DNA of 36,095 bases from Patescibacteria group bacterium (GCA_028865305.1 JAGWKM010000011.1:1-36095); one strand, 5' to 3'. Numbered from the stretch's first letter, positions 14,437-22,471 are shown. Notes: generated by a model from the sequence alone, not told the origin. Made by a program: numbers and translations.

Positions 14437-14895
14437 ATGCCCCATAAACAATATTTATCAGAACGGAGTTTGGAAGAGTTGAAAAAAGAACTTGAGGAGC
14501 TGAAAACGACCAAGCGCATGGAAATTGCGCAGCGGTTGAAGCAGGCAAAAGAATACGGAGACCTTTCGGAAAATTCGGAATATGCCGAAGCGCGCGAAGA
14601 GCAGGGTAATGTGGAAACCCGCATTCTGGAGCTTGAAGAGATCCTGAAGAATGCGGCGGTGATCGAAAAACATAATGGCGACATGGTGCAGGTGGGTTCG
14701 ACCGTGACGGCGAAGAAAGGCGAGAAGACGATCACGTATACGATTGTGGGTTCGTACGAGGCGAAGCCGGAGGAGGGAAAAATTTCGGACGAGTCGCCGC
14801 TCGGCAAGGCGTTCCTGAAGCATCGTACCGGCGATCGGGTGAAGGTGGAAACAAGGACGGGCGCGACAGAATACGAGATTTTGAAAATTGAATAA
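14437..14895 (+). CDS. greA: Transcription elongation factor GreA
   Basis: 152 aa, slightly shorter than the usual 158. The N-terminal coiled coil (about 5-75) carries the tip motif GDLSENSEY (41-49) with acidic D42 and E45, which activate RNA cleavage in the RNA polymerase secondary channel. The C-terminal FKBP-like domain contains YTIVGSYEAKPEEGKISDESPLGKAFLKH. It rescues backtracked polymerase. A strong terminator follows 6 nt after the stop. Confidence 0.97.
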   Translation: MPHKQYLSERSLEELKKELEELKTTKRMEIAQRLKQAKEYGDLSENSEYAEAREEQGNVETRILELEEILKNAAVIEKHNGDMVQVGSTVTAKKGEKTITYTIVGSYEAKPEEGKISDESPLGKAFLKHRTGDRVKVETRTGATEYEILKIE

Positions 14896-14900
14896 GAAAT

Positions 14901-14933
14901 AAAAATGGCGCCGCAGGGGCGCCATTTTTATTT
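14901..14933 (+). terminator. Intrinsic terminator of greA
   Basis: AAAAATGGCGCC (14901-14912) with GGCGCCATTTTT (14918-14929), 12-bp stem followed by ATTTG. Its poly-A/poly-T ends could act in both directions. Confidence 0.92.
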
Positions 14934-14980
14934 GTCAAAGCGGTCCGGCCGTTGCAGCATCGGCAATGCCTGGCCCACCG

Positions 14981-15010
14981 TAAAAAAAGACGGTTCGCGC
15001 GAGCGAACCG
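14981..15010 (-). terminator. Intrinsic terminator of the lipoprotein gene
   Basis: Minus strand: CGGTTCGC-TCGC-GCGAACCG (stem 15010-15003 with 14998-14991) followed by a T-run (14989-14982). The loop and inner stem match the terminator at 15505-15535. Confidence 0.9.
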
Positions 15011-15017
15011 CCGGGTT

Positions 15018-15398
15018 TCATTTTCTTTTGGTTTGCGGCGGGCACCGGAAATGTTCTATCCAGATACCGTAAACCACCGCTTGCGCCTGTGTGCCGCCGT
15101 GGACATAATCGATCCAATAGCTTTTTGTCTGGAATTCGGGATGGAGCTTCTGAAAAGCGGCGTAAGCGTTCATGACGGCATCGGCATTATCGTCAAGCTC
15201 GCCTGCCAAGCGAAGCCGGAGATAGGTTAAGTTTCCGACGGTAAGCTCCTTCGGTCCGGTGGGCGGTGGTGCCGAGGGAATTTTTTCTTCCATAGGCGGT
15301 GGTGCCGGTTTCGGTTTGGAACAGGAAATGTCTCCGAAAAGCAGCGCGCTAAGGACGATAGGCATGGCCACCGTCCTCGATGATCGAAAAGGCTTCAT
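15018..15398 (-). CDS. Small putative lipoprotein
   Basis: 126 aa, unknown family. N terminus: Arg/Lys charges, hydrophobic stretch MPIVLSALLFGD, then a lipobox-like DISC, so Cys at about 27 would be lipidated after cleavage. A Pro-rich linker (KPKPAPPPMEEKIPSAPPPTGP) precedes a small domain of about 75 residues with no recognised motif. A good Shine-Dalgarno, GGAAGGAG, lies 6 nt before the ATG, unlike most genes in this window. It is downstream of a two-helix membrane protein gene and has its own terminator. Function is unknown; cell-surface location is inferred. Confidence 0.82.
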   Translation of the reverse strand: MKPFRSSRTVAMPIVLSALLFGDISCSKPKPAPPPMEEKIPSAPPPTGPKELTVGNLTYLRLRLAGELDDNADAVMNAYAAFQKLHPEFQTKSYWIDYVHGGTQAQAVVYGIWIEHFRCPPQTKRK

Positions 15399-15504
15399 TA
15401 TTTTCTCCTTCCGTAGAACTTACCCCATCATCGGCCGCCGGAGATTAAGTTTTAATGAAGCAGTTTCCGCCCCTTTCGGATCCGATTCGGATCGAGAGCG
15501 GGAA

Positions 15505-15535
15505 ACAAAAAAAGCAGTTCGCACGAGCGAGCTGC
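15505..15535 (-). terminator. Intrinsic terminator downstream of the small membrane protein gene
   Basis: Minus strand: GCAGCTCGC-TCGT-GCGAACTGC, one mismatch, followed by seven Ts. Near-identical centre to the next terminator downstream (14981-15010). Confidence 0.88.
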
Positions 15536-15549
15536 CGGGGATCGAAAGG

Positions 15550-15786
15550 TCAGAAGGAAGACCTGGTGATTTGAAATGCCTGATAAAAAAGCGAACACAT
15601 CGACACAAAAAAAACGAGAAAACCGAGGATTTCTGCAATGACGAGTGCGGTGGGAACCGGTTTTTCCGGTTCAAAGTGCATCCGCCTGCCGCGGTTGTAG
15701 TCGCTATGGCATTCGATCAGTTGGTAACTGAAGCAAGCCACGAAAATCCCGACGAGCAGGCCAACGACCGAAATGATAATCCACAT
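15550..15786 (-). CDS. Small two-helix membrane protein
   Basis: 78 aa. Two hydrophobic helices are visible: MWIIISVVGLLVGIFVACFSY at the N terminus and ALVIAEILGFLVFFVSMCSL at about 47-66, joined by a charged loop HSDYNRGRRMHFEPEKPVPT. An AGAGAGG Shine-Dalgarno and a TTGACA promoter precede it. No family recognised. It may be co-regulated with the lipoprotein gene, but the terminator between them argues for separate transcripts. Confidence 0.78.
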   Translation of the reverse strand: MWIIISVVGLLVGIFVACFSYQLIECHSDYNRGRRMHFEPEKPVPTALVIAEILGFLVFFVSMCSLFYQAFQITRSSF

Positions 15787-15809
15787 AGGGGCCTCTCTTT
15801 CTGAAAATG

Positions 15810-15838
15810 ATATTAATTATAATTTAATTTATTGTCAA
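15810..15838 (-). promoter_or_regulatory. Promoter of the small membrane protein gene
   Basis: Minus strand TTGACA (15838-15833), 17-nt spacer, TAATAT (15815-15810). The region is very AT-rich, and an alternative -10 TATAAT lies closer, with poor spacing. Confidence 0.65.
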
Positions 15839-15874
15839 CATTTCGGCGGTCGTATTTCGATGATAAAATGAAAA

Positions 15875-15900
15875 GCATGGTTTCCCGTCCGCACGGGAAT
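15875..15900 (+). repeat. Short hairpin repeat in the lysS leader
   Basis: GCATGGTTTCCCG-TCCGCA-CGGGAAT. The same motif (GCATGGATTCCCGCCTCCGC) is in the clpB leader at 22472-22499. In both it starts a few nt after a -10-like box (here TAAAAT, 15864-15869), so it would lie at the transcript 5' end. Confidence 0.65.
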
Positions 15901-15913
15901 AGCCGGAAATAAA

Positions 15914-17374
15914 ATGCTTGACGACATCATCAAGGAGCGCAAAAAAAAATTGGAGGCGATCAGGAAAGCCGGCCACGACCCTTATCCCGCCCGCGTGAAG
16001 CGGACGTTTTCGATTGCCAAGGCGCTGGAAGATTTTGGGGAACTCGCGCGTTCGGGGAAAGCAGTTTCGCTTGCGGGACGGCTCAAAGCGCTGCGCGACC
16101 AGGGAAAAATTATTTTTGCCGATATCGAGGATGAGAGCGGGAAAATTCAGATAGTTTTGAAGGAAGATGAAACGAAAGAATTTGAATTCTGGCGGACGGT
16201 TTTGGATTTGAATGATTTTATCGCGGTAGCGGGGCCGCTTTTTGAAACGAAGAAAGGCGAAAAAAGCGTGCAAGTAAAGGAATTGAACCTGGCAACAAAG
16301 AGTCTTCTGCCGCCGCCGGACAAGTGGGCGGGACTGGAAGATGTCGAGGTTCGCCTGCGCGAACGGTATGTGGACCTGATGGTGCATCCGGATGTGCGCG
16401 AGCTGTTCCGTAAAAAGAGCATTTTTTGGGAGGGCGTGCGGGAATTTTTGCACGGCGAGGGATTTTTCGAGGTGGAAACGAGCGTGCTCGAACCGCAGGC
16501 CGGGGGCGCGGAAGCGGAGCCGTTCCGGACGCATCACAACGCGCTCGACGCGGATTTTTTCCTCCGCATTTCGCTTGAGCTCCAGCTTAAAAAATTAGTG
16601 GTCGGCGGATTCGAGAGCGTGTTCGAGATCGGCCGCGTATTCCGCAATGAAGGCATCGATCGCGACCACCTGCAGGACTTCACTTTCATGGAGTGCTATT
16701 GGGGGTATCACGATTACCGCGACCTGATGAAGCTCGTGGAAACGATGTACCGCTTCGTGATCAAAAAAACCACCGGCGGGCTTGCAACCGCGTGGCAGGG
16801 AAATGAAATCGATTGGAGTCGCAAATGGCCGGAAGTGGATTACGCGGAAATGTTCAAACAGGAAAACGACGGCCTGGATCCGCTTGAAGCGCCGCGGGCG
16901 GCGCTCTTCAAGCGGGCGAAAGAGCTGAAACTGGAGGCGGATAAAAACGCGGGCGAAGGGCGGCTCGTCGATTTGATCTATAAAAAAACCGTGCGGCCGA
17001 AACTCATCCAGCCGTGTTTCTTGGTGAATCATCCGATTCTGGTTTCGCCCCTTTCCAAGGCGTCGCCGGCAAATCCGCAAATCGCCGAGCGGTTCCAGGT
17101 GGTTGCTTGCGGCACTGAACTTGGCAACGGCTATTCGGAGCTGAATGATCCGCTGGACCAGCGCGCGCGATTTATGGAGCAGATGAAGCTGCGTAAAGCG
17201 GGCGACAAGGAAGCGATGGCACTCGACGAGGATTTTCTGAGGGCATTGGAATACGGCATGCCGCCGACTGCCGGTTTCGGCATGTCTGAGCGCGTTTTCG
17301 CCATATTGATGGATAAGCCCGTCCGCGAGACGGTGCTCTTCCCGCTCATGCGGCCCAAGAAAGGCGCCCAATAA
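15914..17374 (+). CDS. lysS: Lysyl-tRNA synthetase, class II
   Basis: 486 aa, normal length. N-terminal anticodon-binding OB fold (about 50-140: VSLAGRLKALRDQGKIIFADIEDESGKIQIV) and catalytic core: RERYVDLMVHPDVRELFRKKS, motif 2 FRNEGIDRDHLQDFTFMECYW-like (about 241-260), and motif 3 PPTAGFGMSERVFAILMD near the C terminus. It charges tRNA-Lys with lysine using ATP. ATG 15914 follows a short hairpin; AGCCGGAAATAAA gives only a weak Shine-Dalgarno. Confidence 0.97.
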   Translation: MLDDIIKERKKKLEAIRKAGHDPYPARVKRTFSIAKALEDFGELARSGKAVSLAGRLKALRDQGKIIFADIEDESGKIQIVLKEDETKEFEFWRTVLDLNDFIAVAGPLFETKKGEKSVQVKELNLATKSLLPPPDKWAGLEDVEVRLRERYVDLMVHPDVRELFRKKSIFWEGVREFLHGEGFFEVETSVLEPQAGGAEAEPFRTHHNALDADFFLRISLELQLKKLVVGGFESVFEIGRVFRNEGIDRDHLQDFTFMECYWGYHDYRDLMKLVETMYRFVIKKTTGGLATAWQGNEIDWSRKWPEVDYAEMFKQENDGLDPLEAPRAALFKRAKELKLEADKNAGEGRLVDLIYKKTVRPKLIQPCFLVNHPILVSPLSKASPANPQIAERFQVVACGTELGNGYSELNDPLDQRARFMEQMKLRKAGDKEAMALDEDFLRALEYGMPPTAGFGMSERVFAILMDKPVRETVLFPLMRPKKGAQ

Positions 17375-17399
17375 AAAAAGCCCCCTCGCGAGGGCCGCT
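17373..17399 (-). terminator. Convergent terminator between lysS and the minus-strand gene
   Basis: Minus strand: AGCGGCCCTCGCGAGGGGGCT followed by seven Ts that overlap the lysS stop. It serves the minus-strand gene; on the plus strand the T-run is missing. Confidence 0.8.
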
Positions 17400-17411
17400 T
17401 GGAGATACGCA

Positions 17412-17717
17412 TCATTTCTTGGGCGCGGCTTTTTCAATCAATTCCGTGATTAAACGGATGTGGCGGTTCTTTACCAAGGCGTCGATCTTTTTGACGCGCC
17501 GGACGAGCCCTTCGATTCGCCGCAATTTACGGCTCCGTTTTTCGAGGTAACGGAACCGGTCGAGGATATATTCGAGCGTTTTTCTGCTGTCCCGAAATCC
17601 TTTTTCCCGCCGAACCTGGTCAATAATGCAGAGACCTTCGTGATTGATGATGGCATAACCGGTACGCCGTTTTTCCAATGGCACGTTGATTTTCTCCGAT
17701 GGGGGATTGGAACCCAT
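17412..17717 (-). CDS. Uncharacterised basic helical protein
   Basis: 101 aa, unknown. The N-terminal third is mixed; GYAIINHEGLCIIDQVRREKGFRDSRKTLEYILDRFRYLEK looks like a short strand followed by a helix pair, reminiscent of ribbon-helix-helix proteins, but I cannot assign it. The C-terminal half is rich in Lys/Arg (KRSRKLRRIEGLVRRVKKIDALVKNRHIRLITELIEKAAPKK). A good terminator follows; no clear Shine-Dalgarno. It may bind nucleic acid (inference from charge only). Confidence 0.65.
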   Translation of the reverse strand: MGSNPPSEKINVPLEKRRTGYAIINHEGLCIIDQVRREKGFRDSRKTLEYILDRFRYLEKRSRKLRRIEGLVRRVKKIDALVKNRHIRLITELIEKAAPKK

Positions 17718-17812
17718 TTCAAAAAAGATTCAGAGCGGATCATTTTTGAGATAGGTTCTTGAATTTAAAAACAACTATTTACAAATTAATGCAAAAATAT
17801 TGTTTTGTCAAC

Positions 17813-17841
17813 TAGACACCCAGCTCCGATCAGCGTACAAT
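17813..17841 (+). promoter_or_regulatory. Probable promoter of the YkuK-like gene
   Basis: TAGACA (17813-17818), 17-nt spacer, TACAAT (17836-17841). One mismatch in each box; ATG 31 nt downstream. Confidence 0.6.
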
Positions 17842-17872
17842 CACCATTTAATAAATATTTAAGAATTTTTTA

Positions 17873-18397
17873 ATGAAAACCGCAGAAATAGCAGAAAAAG
17901 CCGTGCAGCCAGCTGGACAGATCTTATTCTACAGCAGCACGCTCGAAACGCGGCTCACGGCGCAGGAGGTGGTTTCGGAGATCATTGCCTATATGAAGTC
18001 CGACTCTGCACGTCGGTATCGCGTGACGATTGGCACGGATTCGGAGTTGGCCGCAGACAAAGACGCGGATTTCGTGACGGCGATCGTGGTGCACCGGATC
18101 GGGAACGGCGGGCGATATTTCTGGCGCCGGTTCGAACTCGGAAAATTTTACACCTTGCGCGACCGCATCATCCGCGAGGCATTGATTTCGGTGGACGTGG
18201 CGAAGGATATCCTGACGCAGCTTGAAAAATCGGCTTTGCCCGCTTTTGAATTTGAAATCCACGTAGATGTCGGCGTGAATGGCCCGACGAAAGCGGTCAT
18301 CCAGGAGGTCGTCAGCATGGTGCGGGCAAACCATTTCGAGGTACGGACAAAGCCGGAAAGCTATGCGGCAACCAGCGTAGCGGATCGGCATGTTTAA
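17873..18397 (+). CDS. YkuK/DUF458 family RNase H-like protein
   Basis: 174 aa. The block RVTIGTDSELAADKDADFVTAIVVHRIGNGGRYFWRRFE (about 49-87) matches the DUF458/YkuK family, an RNase H-like fold with an acidic GTDS motif, as does HVDVGVNGPTKAVIQEVVSMVRANHFEVRTKPESYAATSVAD. The biochemical function of the family is poorly known; nuclease activity is inferred from the fold. The next gene encodes a second RNase H-fold nuclease, which suggests shared nucleic acid metabolism. Confidence 0.85.
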   Translation: MKTAEIAEKAVQPAGQILFYSSTLETRLTAQEVVSEIIAYMKSDSARRYRVTIGTDSELAADKDADFVTAIVVHRIGNGGRYFWRRFELGKFYTLRDRIIREALISVDVAKDILTQLEKSALPAFEFEIHVDVGVNGPTKAVIQEVVSMVRANHFEVRTKPESYAATSVADRHV

Positions 18398-18445
18398 TGA
18401 TCGGCAGTTATTGGATACCAGTTATTTAAGATTGCGCAATAATCC

Positions 18446-19033
18446 ATGGATACCTTAGTCATTGACATCGAAACCCAGAACTTTTTTACCGATCCGGCTG
18501 TCGGCCGGGATAATTTTGAGGCGCTCAAAATATCGGTGGTCGGCGCTTATTCCTACCTGCAGGATGCATATTTTGCATTCGGGGAAAATGAAATGGAAAA
18601 GGTGGCGGAACTTTTCGCCGGCGCCAATCGGATCGTCGGGTTTTGCATGAATCGTTATGACGTGCCGGTGCTGAATAACTATTTCCACCGGCTGCGCGGA
18701 GTTATGCACAAGCCGCAAATTTGGAATATGGAACGCATTGACCTGCTTGAAAAAATCGAATCGGCCATGGGCGGCCAGCGGATCAGCTTAAGTCGTTTGG
18801 CGGAGGCAAACCTCGGCGTAAAAAAAGGGATGCATGGCTCCATGGCCATTGCGCTCTATCGCGAGGGTAAAATGGATGAGCTCAGGGCATATTGCCTGAA
18901 CGATGTGAAATTGACCAAGGAGCTGTTTGACCTTTATGAAAGCCAAAGGTTTTTCCTGGTGCCGGACAAGCGCAACGGCGGAGTGCTGAGGGTGGAATTT
19001 GCGGGATCTTCATCCTCCTCGGCGCTGCTTTAA
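18446..19033 (+). CDS. DEDD-type 3'-5' exonuclease domain protein
   Basis: 195 aa. The RNase H-like exonuclease motifs are visible: motif I D7-I-E9 (LVIDIETQ), motif II with D72 (NRYDVPVLNNYF), motif III Y149-C-L-N-D153 (AYCLNDVKLTKELF), giving a DEDDy set. This resembles the YprB-like predicted exonuclease family. Substrate unknown; probably ssDNA or RNA. ATG start with no Shine-Dalgarno, 48 nt after the previous gene. Confidence 0.85.
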   Translation: MDTLVIDIETQNFFTDPAVGRDNFEALKISVVGAYSYLQDAYFAFGENEMEKVAELFAGANRIVGFCMNRYDVPVLNNYFHRLRGVMHKPQIWNMERIDLLEKIESAMGGQRISLSRLAEANLGVKKGMHGSMAIALYREGKMDELRAYCLNDVKLTKELFDLYESQRFFLVPDKRNGGVLRVEFAGSSSSSALL

Positions 19034-19086
19034 GTTTGGGTCCGGGCTGTACGCGTAATGCGCGGCTGTCGGCCGGTGAGAATTTT

Positions 19087-20346
19087 ATGGAACGGGATAA
19101 AAAAATTTATTTGGATTACGCCGCCACGACGCCCGTCGACCCGGCTGTTTGGCGCGCCATGAAGCCGTATTTCGCGGAGCGGTTCGGCAATCCGGGTTCT
19201 TTGCATTCATTCGGACAGGAAGCAATCGCCGCCGTCGACCGGTCGCGCGAAACGGTTGCGAAGGCCATCGGCGCGGACTTTCGGGAGGTCATCTTTACGG
19301 GTTCCGCGACGGAAGCGAACAACTTGGCGCTGCGGGGCGTGGCGAGCGGATTTTCCCGGATGAAAAGCGGATCTCCGCGGATGATTATTTCTTCAATCGA
19401 GCACGAGTCGGTTTTTGGAACCGCGCATGATCTAGGGCGCAGCGGCGTGGAGGTTGTTTATTTGCCCGTGGACCAGCGGGGGACGGTTGATTTAAAGAAG
19501 CTCAAAGAATCATTGAATGAGCGGACCATTTTGATTTCGATTATGTATGCGAACAATGAAATTGGAGTAATTGAACCTATAAAGGAGATAGCGGCAATCA
19601 TCAAGGAATTTCGAGGCAAAGAAGAATTTCCGATTGTACACACTGATGCGTCTCAGGCCTTTCAATTTCTTGATTGCGATGTCAAAAATCTTGGCATTGA
19701 TTTGATGACGCTTTCGGCGCACAAGATCTATGGGCCCAAAGGAATCGGGGCGTTATATGTCGGGAACAAGGAACGGGGAACGGCGAACAAGGAAGGAGAC
19801 TCATTGGTCCCTGTTCCTTTCTCTCTGTCTCCCATTCTCACGGGTGGCGGGCAGGAATTCGGCTTCCGCTCCGGAACCGAGAATGTGCCGGCCATCGTGG
19901 GATTTGCAAAGGCAACCGAGCTTCTGCTTGCTAATTCGCGCGAATTAGCAAATAAAAAAATTGCCGCCCTGCGCGGGCGGTTGTGGAAGGGGATCAAGAA
20001 AGCGTATCCGAAAGCGGAATTGAACGGGATTTCGGAGAAGGAAATCCATTCTCCATTCTCCATTCTCCATTCCCCGTTTCTCCCCAATATCCTCAACGTC
20101 TATTTTCCCGGTTGCGAAGCCCAGGACCTGCTCACTAAATTCGACCTGGGCGGTCTCGCGGTTTCCTCCGGTTCCGCCTGCCGGTCGCGGGCGATGGAGA
20201 GTTCGTACGTGATTGAGGCGTTGAATCAGCGACGGGCAACGGGCAACGGGAAACGGGCGCGCTCCTCCATCCGCTTCTCCCTCGGCCGCCCGACGACAAA
20301 GCGGGAAATCGACACGGCCATAAAAGCCATCGAAAGCTGTTTATAA
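19087..20346 (+). CDS. Cysteine desulfurase (IscS/NifS family) with three heptamer-repeat insertions
   Basis: 419 aa PLP enzyme that releases sulfur from cysteine for Fe-S clusters and tRNA thiolation. YLDYAATTPVDP, the catalytic HES (H106), LSAHKIYGPKGIG with the PLP lysine K213, and SSGSACRSR with the active-site cysteine C365. Start ATG 19087 has a GGTGAG site 7 nt upstream and precedes the family N terminus. Three segments look inserted: residues about 227-247, 318-331 and 380-391. Each is encoded by 7-nt repeats like those of the intergenic hairpins. All are in frame and away from the catalytic residues, so the enzyme is probably functional. Confidence 0.95.
   Translation: MERDKKIYLDYAATTPVDPAVWRAMKPYFAERFGNPGSLHSFGQEAIAAVDRSRETVAKAIGADFREVIFTGSATEANNLALRGVASGFSRMKSGSPRMIISSIEHESVFGTAHDLGRSGVEVVYLPVDQRGTVDLKKLKESLNERTILISIMYANNEIGVIEPIKEIAAIIKEFRGKEEFPIVHTDASQAFQFLDCDVKNLGIDLMTLSAHKIYGPKGIGALYVGNKERGTANKEGDSLVPVPFSLSPILTGGGQEFGFRSGTENVPAIVGFAKATELLLANSRELANKKIAALRGRLWKGIKKAYPKAELNGISEKEIHSPFSILHSPFLPNILNVYFPGCEAQDLLTKFDLGGLAVSSGSACRSRAMESSYVIEALNQRRATGNGKRARSSIRFSLGRPTTKREIDTAIKAIESCL
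19765..19827. repeat. Heptamer hairpin inside the cysteine desulfurase gene (insertion 1)
   Basis: GGAACAA-GGAACGG-GGAACGG-CGAACAA-GGAAGGA on the left and CTGTTCC-TTTCTCT units on the right, around CATTGGTCCC, recall the intergenic elements. It encodes NKERGTANKEGDSLVPVPFS between two beta segments of the enzyme. Confidence 0.75.
20038..20079. repeat. CATTCTC heptamer array inside the cysteine desulfurase gene (insertion 2)
   Basis: Three CATTCTC units and a degenerate fourth, the same heptamer as in the rpsQ-rplN spacer, with only GGAGAAGGAAAT as a partial left arm. It encodes [11 protein letters not shown]. Confidence 0.85.
20224..20259. repeat. Heptamer array inside the cysteine desulfurase gene (insertion 3)
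   Basis: CGACGGG-CAACGGG-CAACGGG-AAACGGG, period 7, encoding QRRATGNGKRA near the C terminus, between the active-site loop and the last helix. Confidence 0.75.
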
Positions 20347-20508
20347 AAATGCCGCTCTTGCGGATCGGTTGATGAAATTTCTTGGCCGGTTTGATTATTT
20401 CGGCGCATCCGGGAAATGGAATAATTGCAACTTTTTTGGCTTTCTTTCGTATCTAAAATTGAAAAGGTCCCTCATAGAGCTTTCATACTTATTTGCTAAT
20501 TTTTAACC

Positions 20509-21831
20509 ATGAATAAAAATCGCATATTCCTGATCGGTATCGTTGCCACTGCCCTTATCGTCGGCATTTCCATAGGTTCCGCGATCGGTACCCCGCGCGC
20601 GGAGGCGAACGGCGTCACCGATTTTTTCGGCAGCTTGCTGAATCCTTTCGGGCCATCGGCGACCGGAACTCAGGTTCAATCAGCCAATTCGGTCGCGGCG
20701 AATAATAGCGGCTCCGGTTCTGGCGCGGCGAATTCGAATCCGAGCGCTTATCAGTCTTCGAACAGTTACGAGCAAGCCGTAATCAATGCCGTAAAAACAG
20801 CTTCGCCGGCGGTCGTTTCCATCCTTGTTTCCCAGCAAGTACCGGTTTTGACTCAGTGCCCGTATAATCCGTTCCAAAACCTGCCGCCGGAGTTCCAGCA
20901 GTTCTTCGGCAATCAGGGCGGCGGATTCACGACGACTTGCCCGAGCGGGCAAACCCAGCTGCAGCAAGTCGGCGGCGGCAGCGGTTTCATTATTTCCTCC
21001 GATGGCTTGATCCTTACGAACAAGCACGTGGTTTCGGATTCAAGCGCCTCGTACACCGTGATTACGAACGACGGTAAAAAATACAGCGCGACGGTCCTCG
21101 CGCGCGATCCGGTCCAGGATCTGGCGGTCGTGAAGATTAATGCGACCGGATTGCCGACGGTGCGGCTCGGCGACTCGGGCAGTCTGCAGCTTGGCCAGAC
21201 GGCCATCGCGATTGGAAATGCGCTCGGACAGTTTTCAAATACAGTTTCAGTAGGCGTCATTTCCGGTTTGGAACGGACCGTTACGGCGGGCGGCGGTTTG
21301 ACCGGCGGCACGGAAACGCTCCAAGGCGTTTTACAGACCGACGCCGCAATCAATCCGGGCAACTCCGGCGGACCGCTCATTGATCTGAACGGCGACGTAG
21401 TCGGCATCAATACGGCGGTTGCTGAAAATGCGCAGGGTATCGGCTTCGCGATCCCCATCAATCGGGCGAAAAACGACATCAATTCCGTCGAAACGACCGG
21501 CAATATTTCGGCGCCGTATCTTGGCGTCCGGTATGCAATGATTACGCCGGACCTGGCAAGTTCGCTCAATCTATCGGTCCAAAACGGAGCATTGCTCCGG
21601 GGATCATCGAGTACGCCGGCAGTCCAGCCTGGTTCGCCGGCAGCAAAGGCAGGGCTTCAGGCAGGGGATATCATTACGGCGGTAAATGGCCAGCAGCTTG
21701 ATACGACGAACGACTTGGCCACGACACTTTCGCAATATAAAGTCGGCCAGACAGTTACGCTTTCGGTGAACCGCAGCGGCCAGACGATGAATGTCCAGGT
21801 AACGCTGGCTGAACGCCCCGCCGGGATGTAG
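20509..21831 (+). CDS. HtrA/DegP-like serine protease (S1C) with PDZ domain
   Basis: 440 aa. N-terminal membrane anchor or signal (IFLIGIVATALIVGISIGSAIG), low-complexity linker to about 85, trypsin-like domain with triad H173 (TNKHVV), D204 (QDLAVVKI) and S286 (NPGNSGGPL), and one C-terminal PDZ domain (about 335-430, YLGVRY...GSPAAKAGLQAGDIITAVNGQ). It degrades or chaperones misfolded proteins outside the membrane. A Cys pair (C117, C144) lies in an insertion before the His motif. No Shine-Dalgarno. The 162 nt upstream hold no gene and only weak promoter-like sequence. Confidence 0.95.
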   Translation: MNKNRIFLIGIVATALIVGISIGSAIGTPRAEANGVTDFFGSLLNPFGPSATGTQVQSANSVAANNSGSGSGAANSNPSAYQSSNSYEQAVINAVKTASPAVVSILVSQQVPVLTQCPYNPFQNLPPEFQQFFGNQGGGFTTTCPSGQTQLQQVGGGSGFIISSDGLILTNKHVVSDSSASYTVITNDGKKYSATVLARDPVQDLAVVKINATGLPTVRLGDSGSLQLGQTAIAIGNALGQFSNTVSVGVISGLERTVTAGGGLTGGTETLQGVLQTDAAINPGNSGGPLIDLNGDVVGINTAVAENAQGIGFAIPINRAKNDINSVETTGNISAPYLGVRYAMITPDLASSLNLSVQNGALLRGSSSTPAVQPGSPAAKAGLQAGDIITAVNGQQLDTTNDLATTLSQYKVGQTVTLSVNRSGQTMNVQVTLAERPAGM

Positions 21832-21834
21832 AAA

Positions 21835-22037
21835 GCGCAAACCGGTGCGGCATTTTGAAACCGCTGTCAGCCATGCGCAAATCATAGTCGGAAATCCCTC
21901 AATCGTGGCTGAAAAATTTTGGGCACTCCCGCGGCGGAGCACGGGCCCTTAAATTTTTCTAGCGTGATTTTCGGAATTTCCTTTCTGATTTGCAGCATGT
22001 CTGCCAGATGATTTCAAAATGTCGCACCGGTTTGCGC
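21835..22037. repeat. Long inverted repeat, family A copy 2 (203 bp)
   Basis: It starts 4 nt after the htrA stop. Outer arms GCGCAAACCGGTGCGG with CCGCACCGGTTTGCGC-like sequence (one mismatch); inner GAAAAATTTT with AAATTTTTC around CCCGCGGCGGAGCACGGG. It shares CGGCATTTTGAAACC, GCAAATCATAGTC and the centre with 12557-12757, but the outermost bases and the middle stem differ on both arms together. Confidence 0.87.
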
Positions 22038-22166
22038 CTCGTCATTTCTGCGAAGGCAGAAATCCACGCTTCCCGAAAAATTAAAAAATCATTAAATAAA
22101 ATTTGACTTCCTCGAGATGTTTGCCGAATCAGCGATCAAACCCAAGCCAGACCGGATTCGTCAGTC

Positions 22167-22198
22167 AACCGACCAGAAATGGCCGGTTTTCTTTTTTT
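22167..22198 (+). terminator. Intrinsic terminator without an assigned gene
   Basis: AACCGACC-AGAAAT-GGCCGGTT (22167-22174 with 22181-22188, one mismatch), then TT-C and seven Ts. The nearest gene upstream ends 336 nt before it, beyond an inverted repeat. The rest of the 515-nt spacer to clpB holds a small hairpin (ATTTCTGCGAAGGCAGAAAT, 22046-22065), and TTGACT near 22104. An unannotated small RNA is possible. Confidence 0.75.
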
Positions 22199-22425
22199 GG
22201 ACATTTTTATCCGCCGTGCGCAAATTGCGCGCCGTCGCTCTGCGGCGCGACAATGTACCCCGAGAGGCATGTGCCTGTTTTGCTCCGCTTTTATAATTTG
22301 TTCGCGGCACCCCGCAACTTTTACGGGACTTTTTCGTATTCTTAGGTATGCGCCACTCATAAAAGATTCATGTAATTTTGGTAAATTTAATTCATGAACA
22401 GGCGATTAGCAATCTCGATAGGAGA

Positions 22426-22465
22426 TTGACAATAAAGGGTTTCCGATTATAATTTAAGCTATAAT
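22426..22465 (+). promoter_or_regulatory. Promoter region of clpB
   Basis: TTGACA (22426-22431), 16-nt spacer, TATAAT (22448-22453), plus a second TATAAT at 22460-22465 that is followed, as in lysS, by the GCATGG hairpin. No CIRCE-like 9-N9-9 repeat is seen, so heat-shock control by HrcA is not evident. Confidence 0.7.
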
Positions 22466-22471
22466 TATTAA

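Noticed and set aside
22103-22397. Small frames in the htrA-clpB spacer
   Set aside because: They cross a terminator and lack start signals or recognisable composition.
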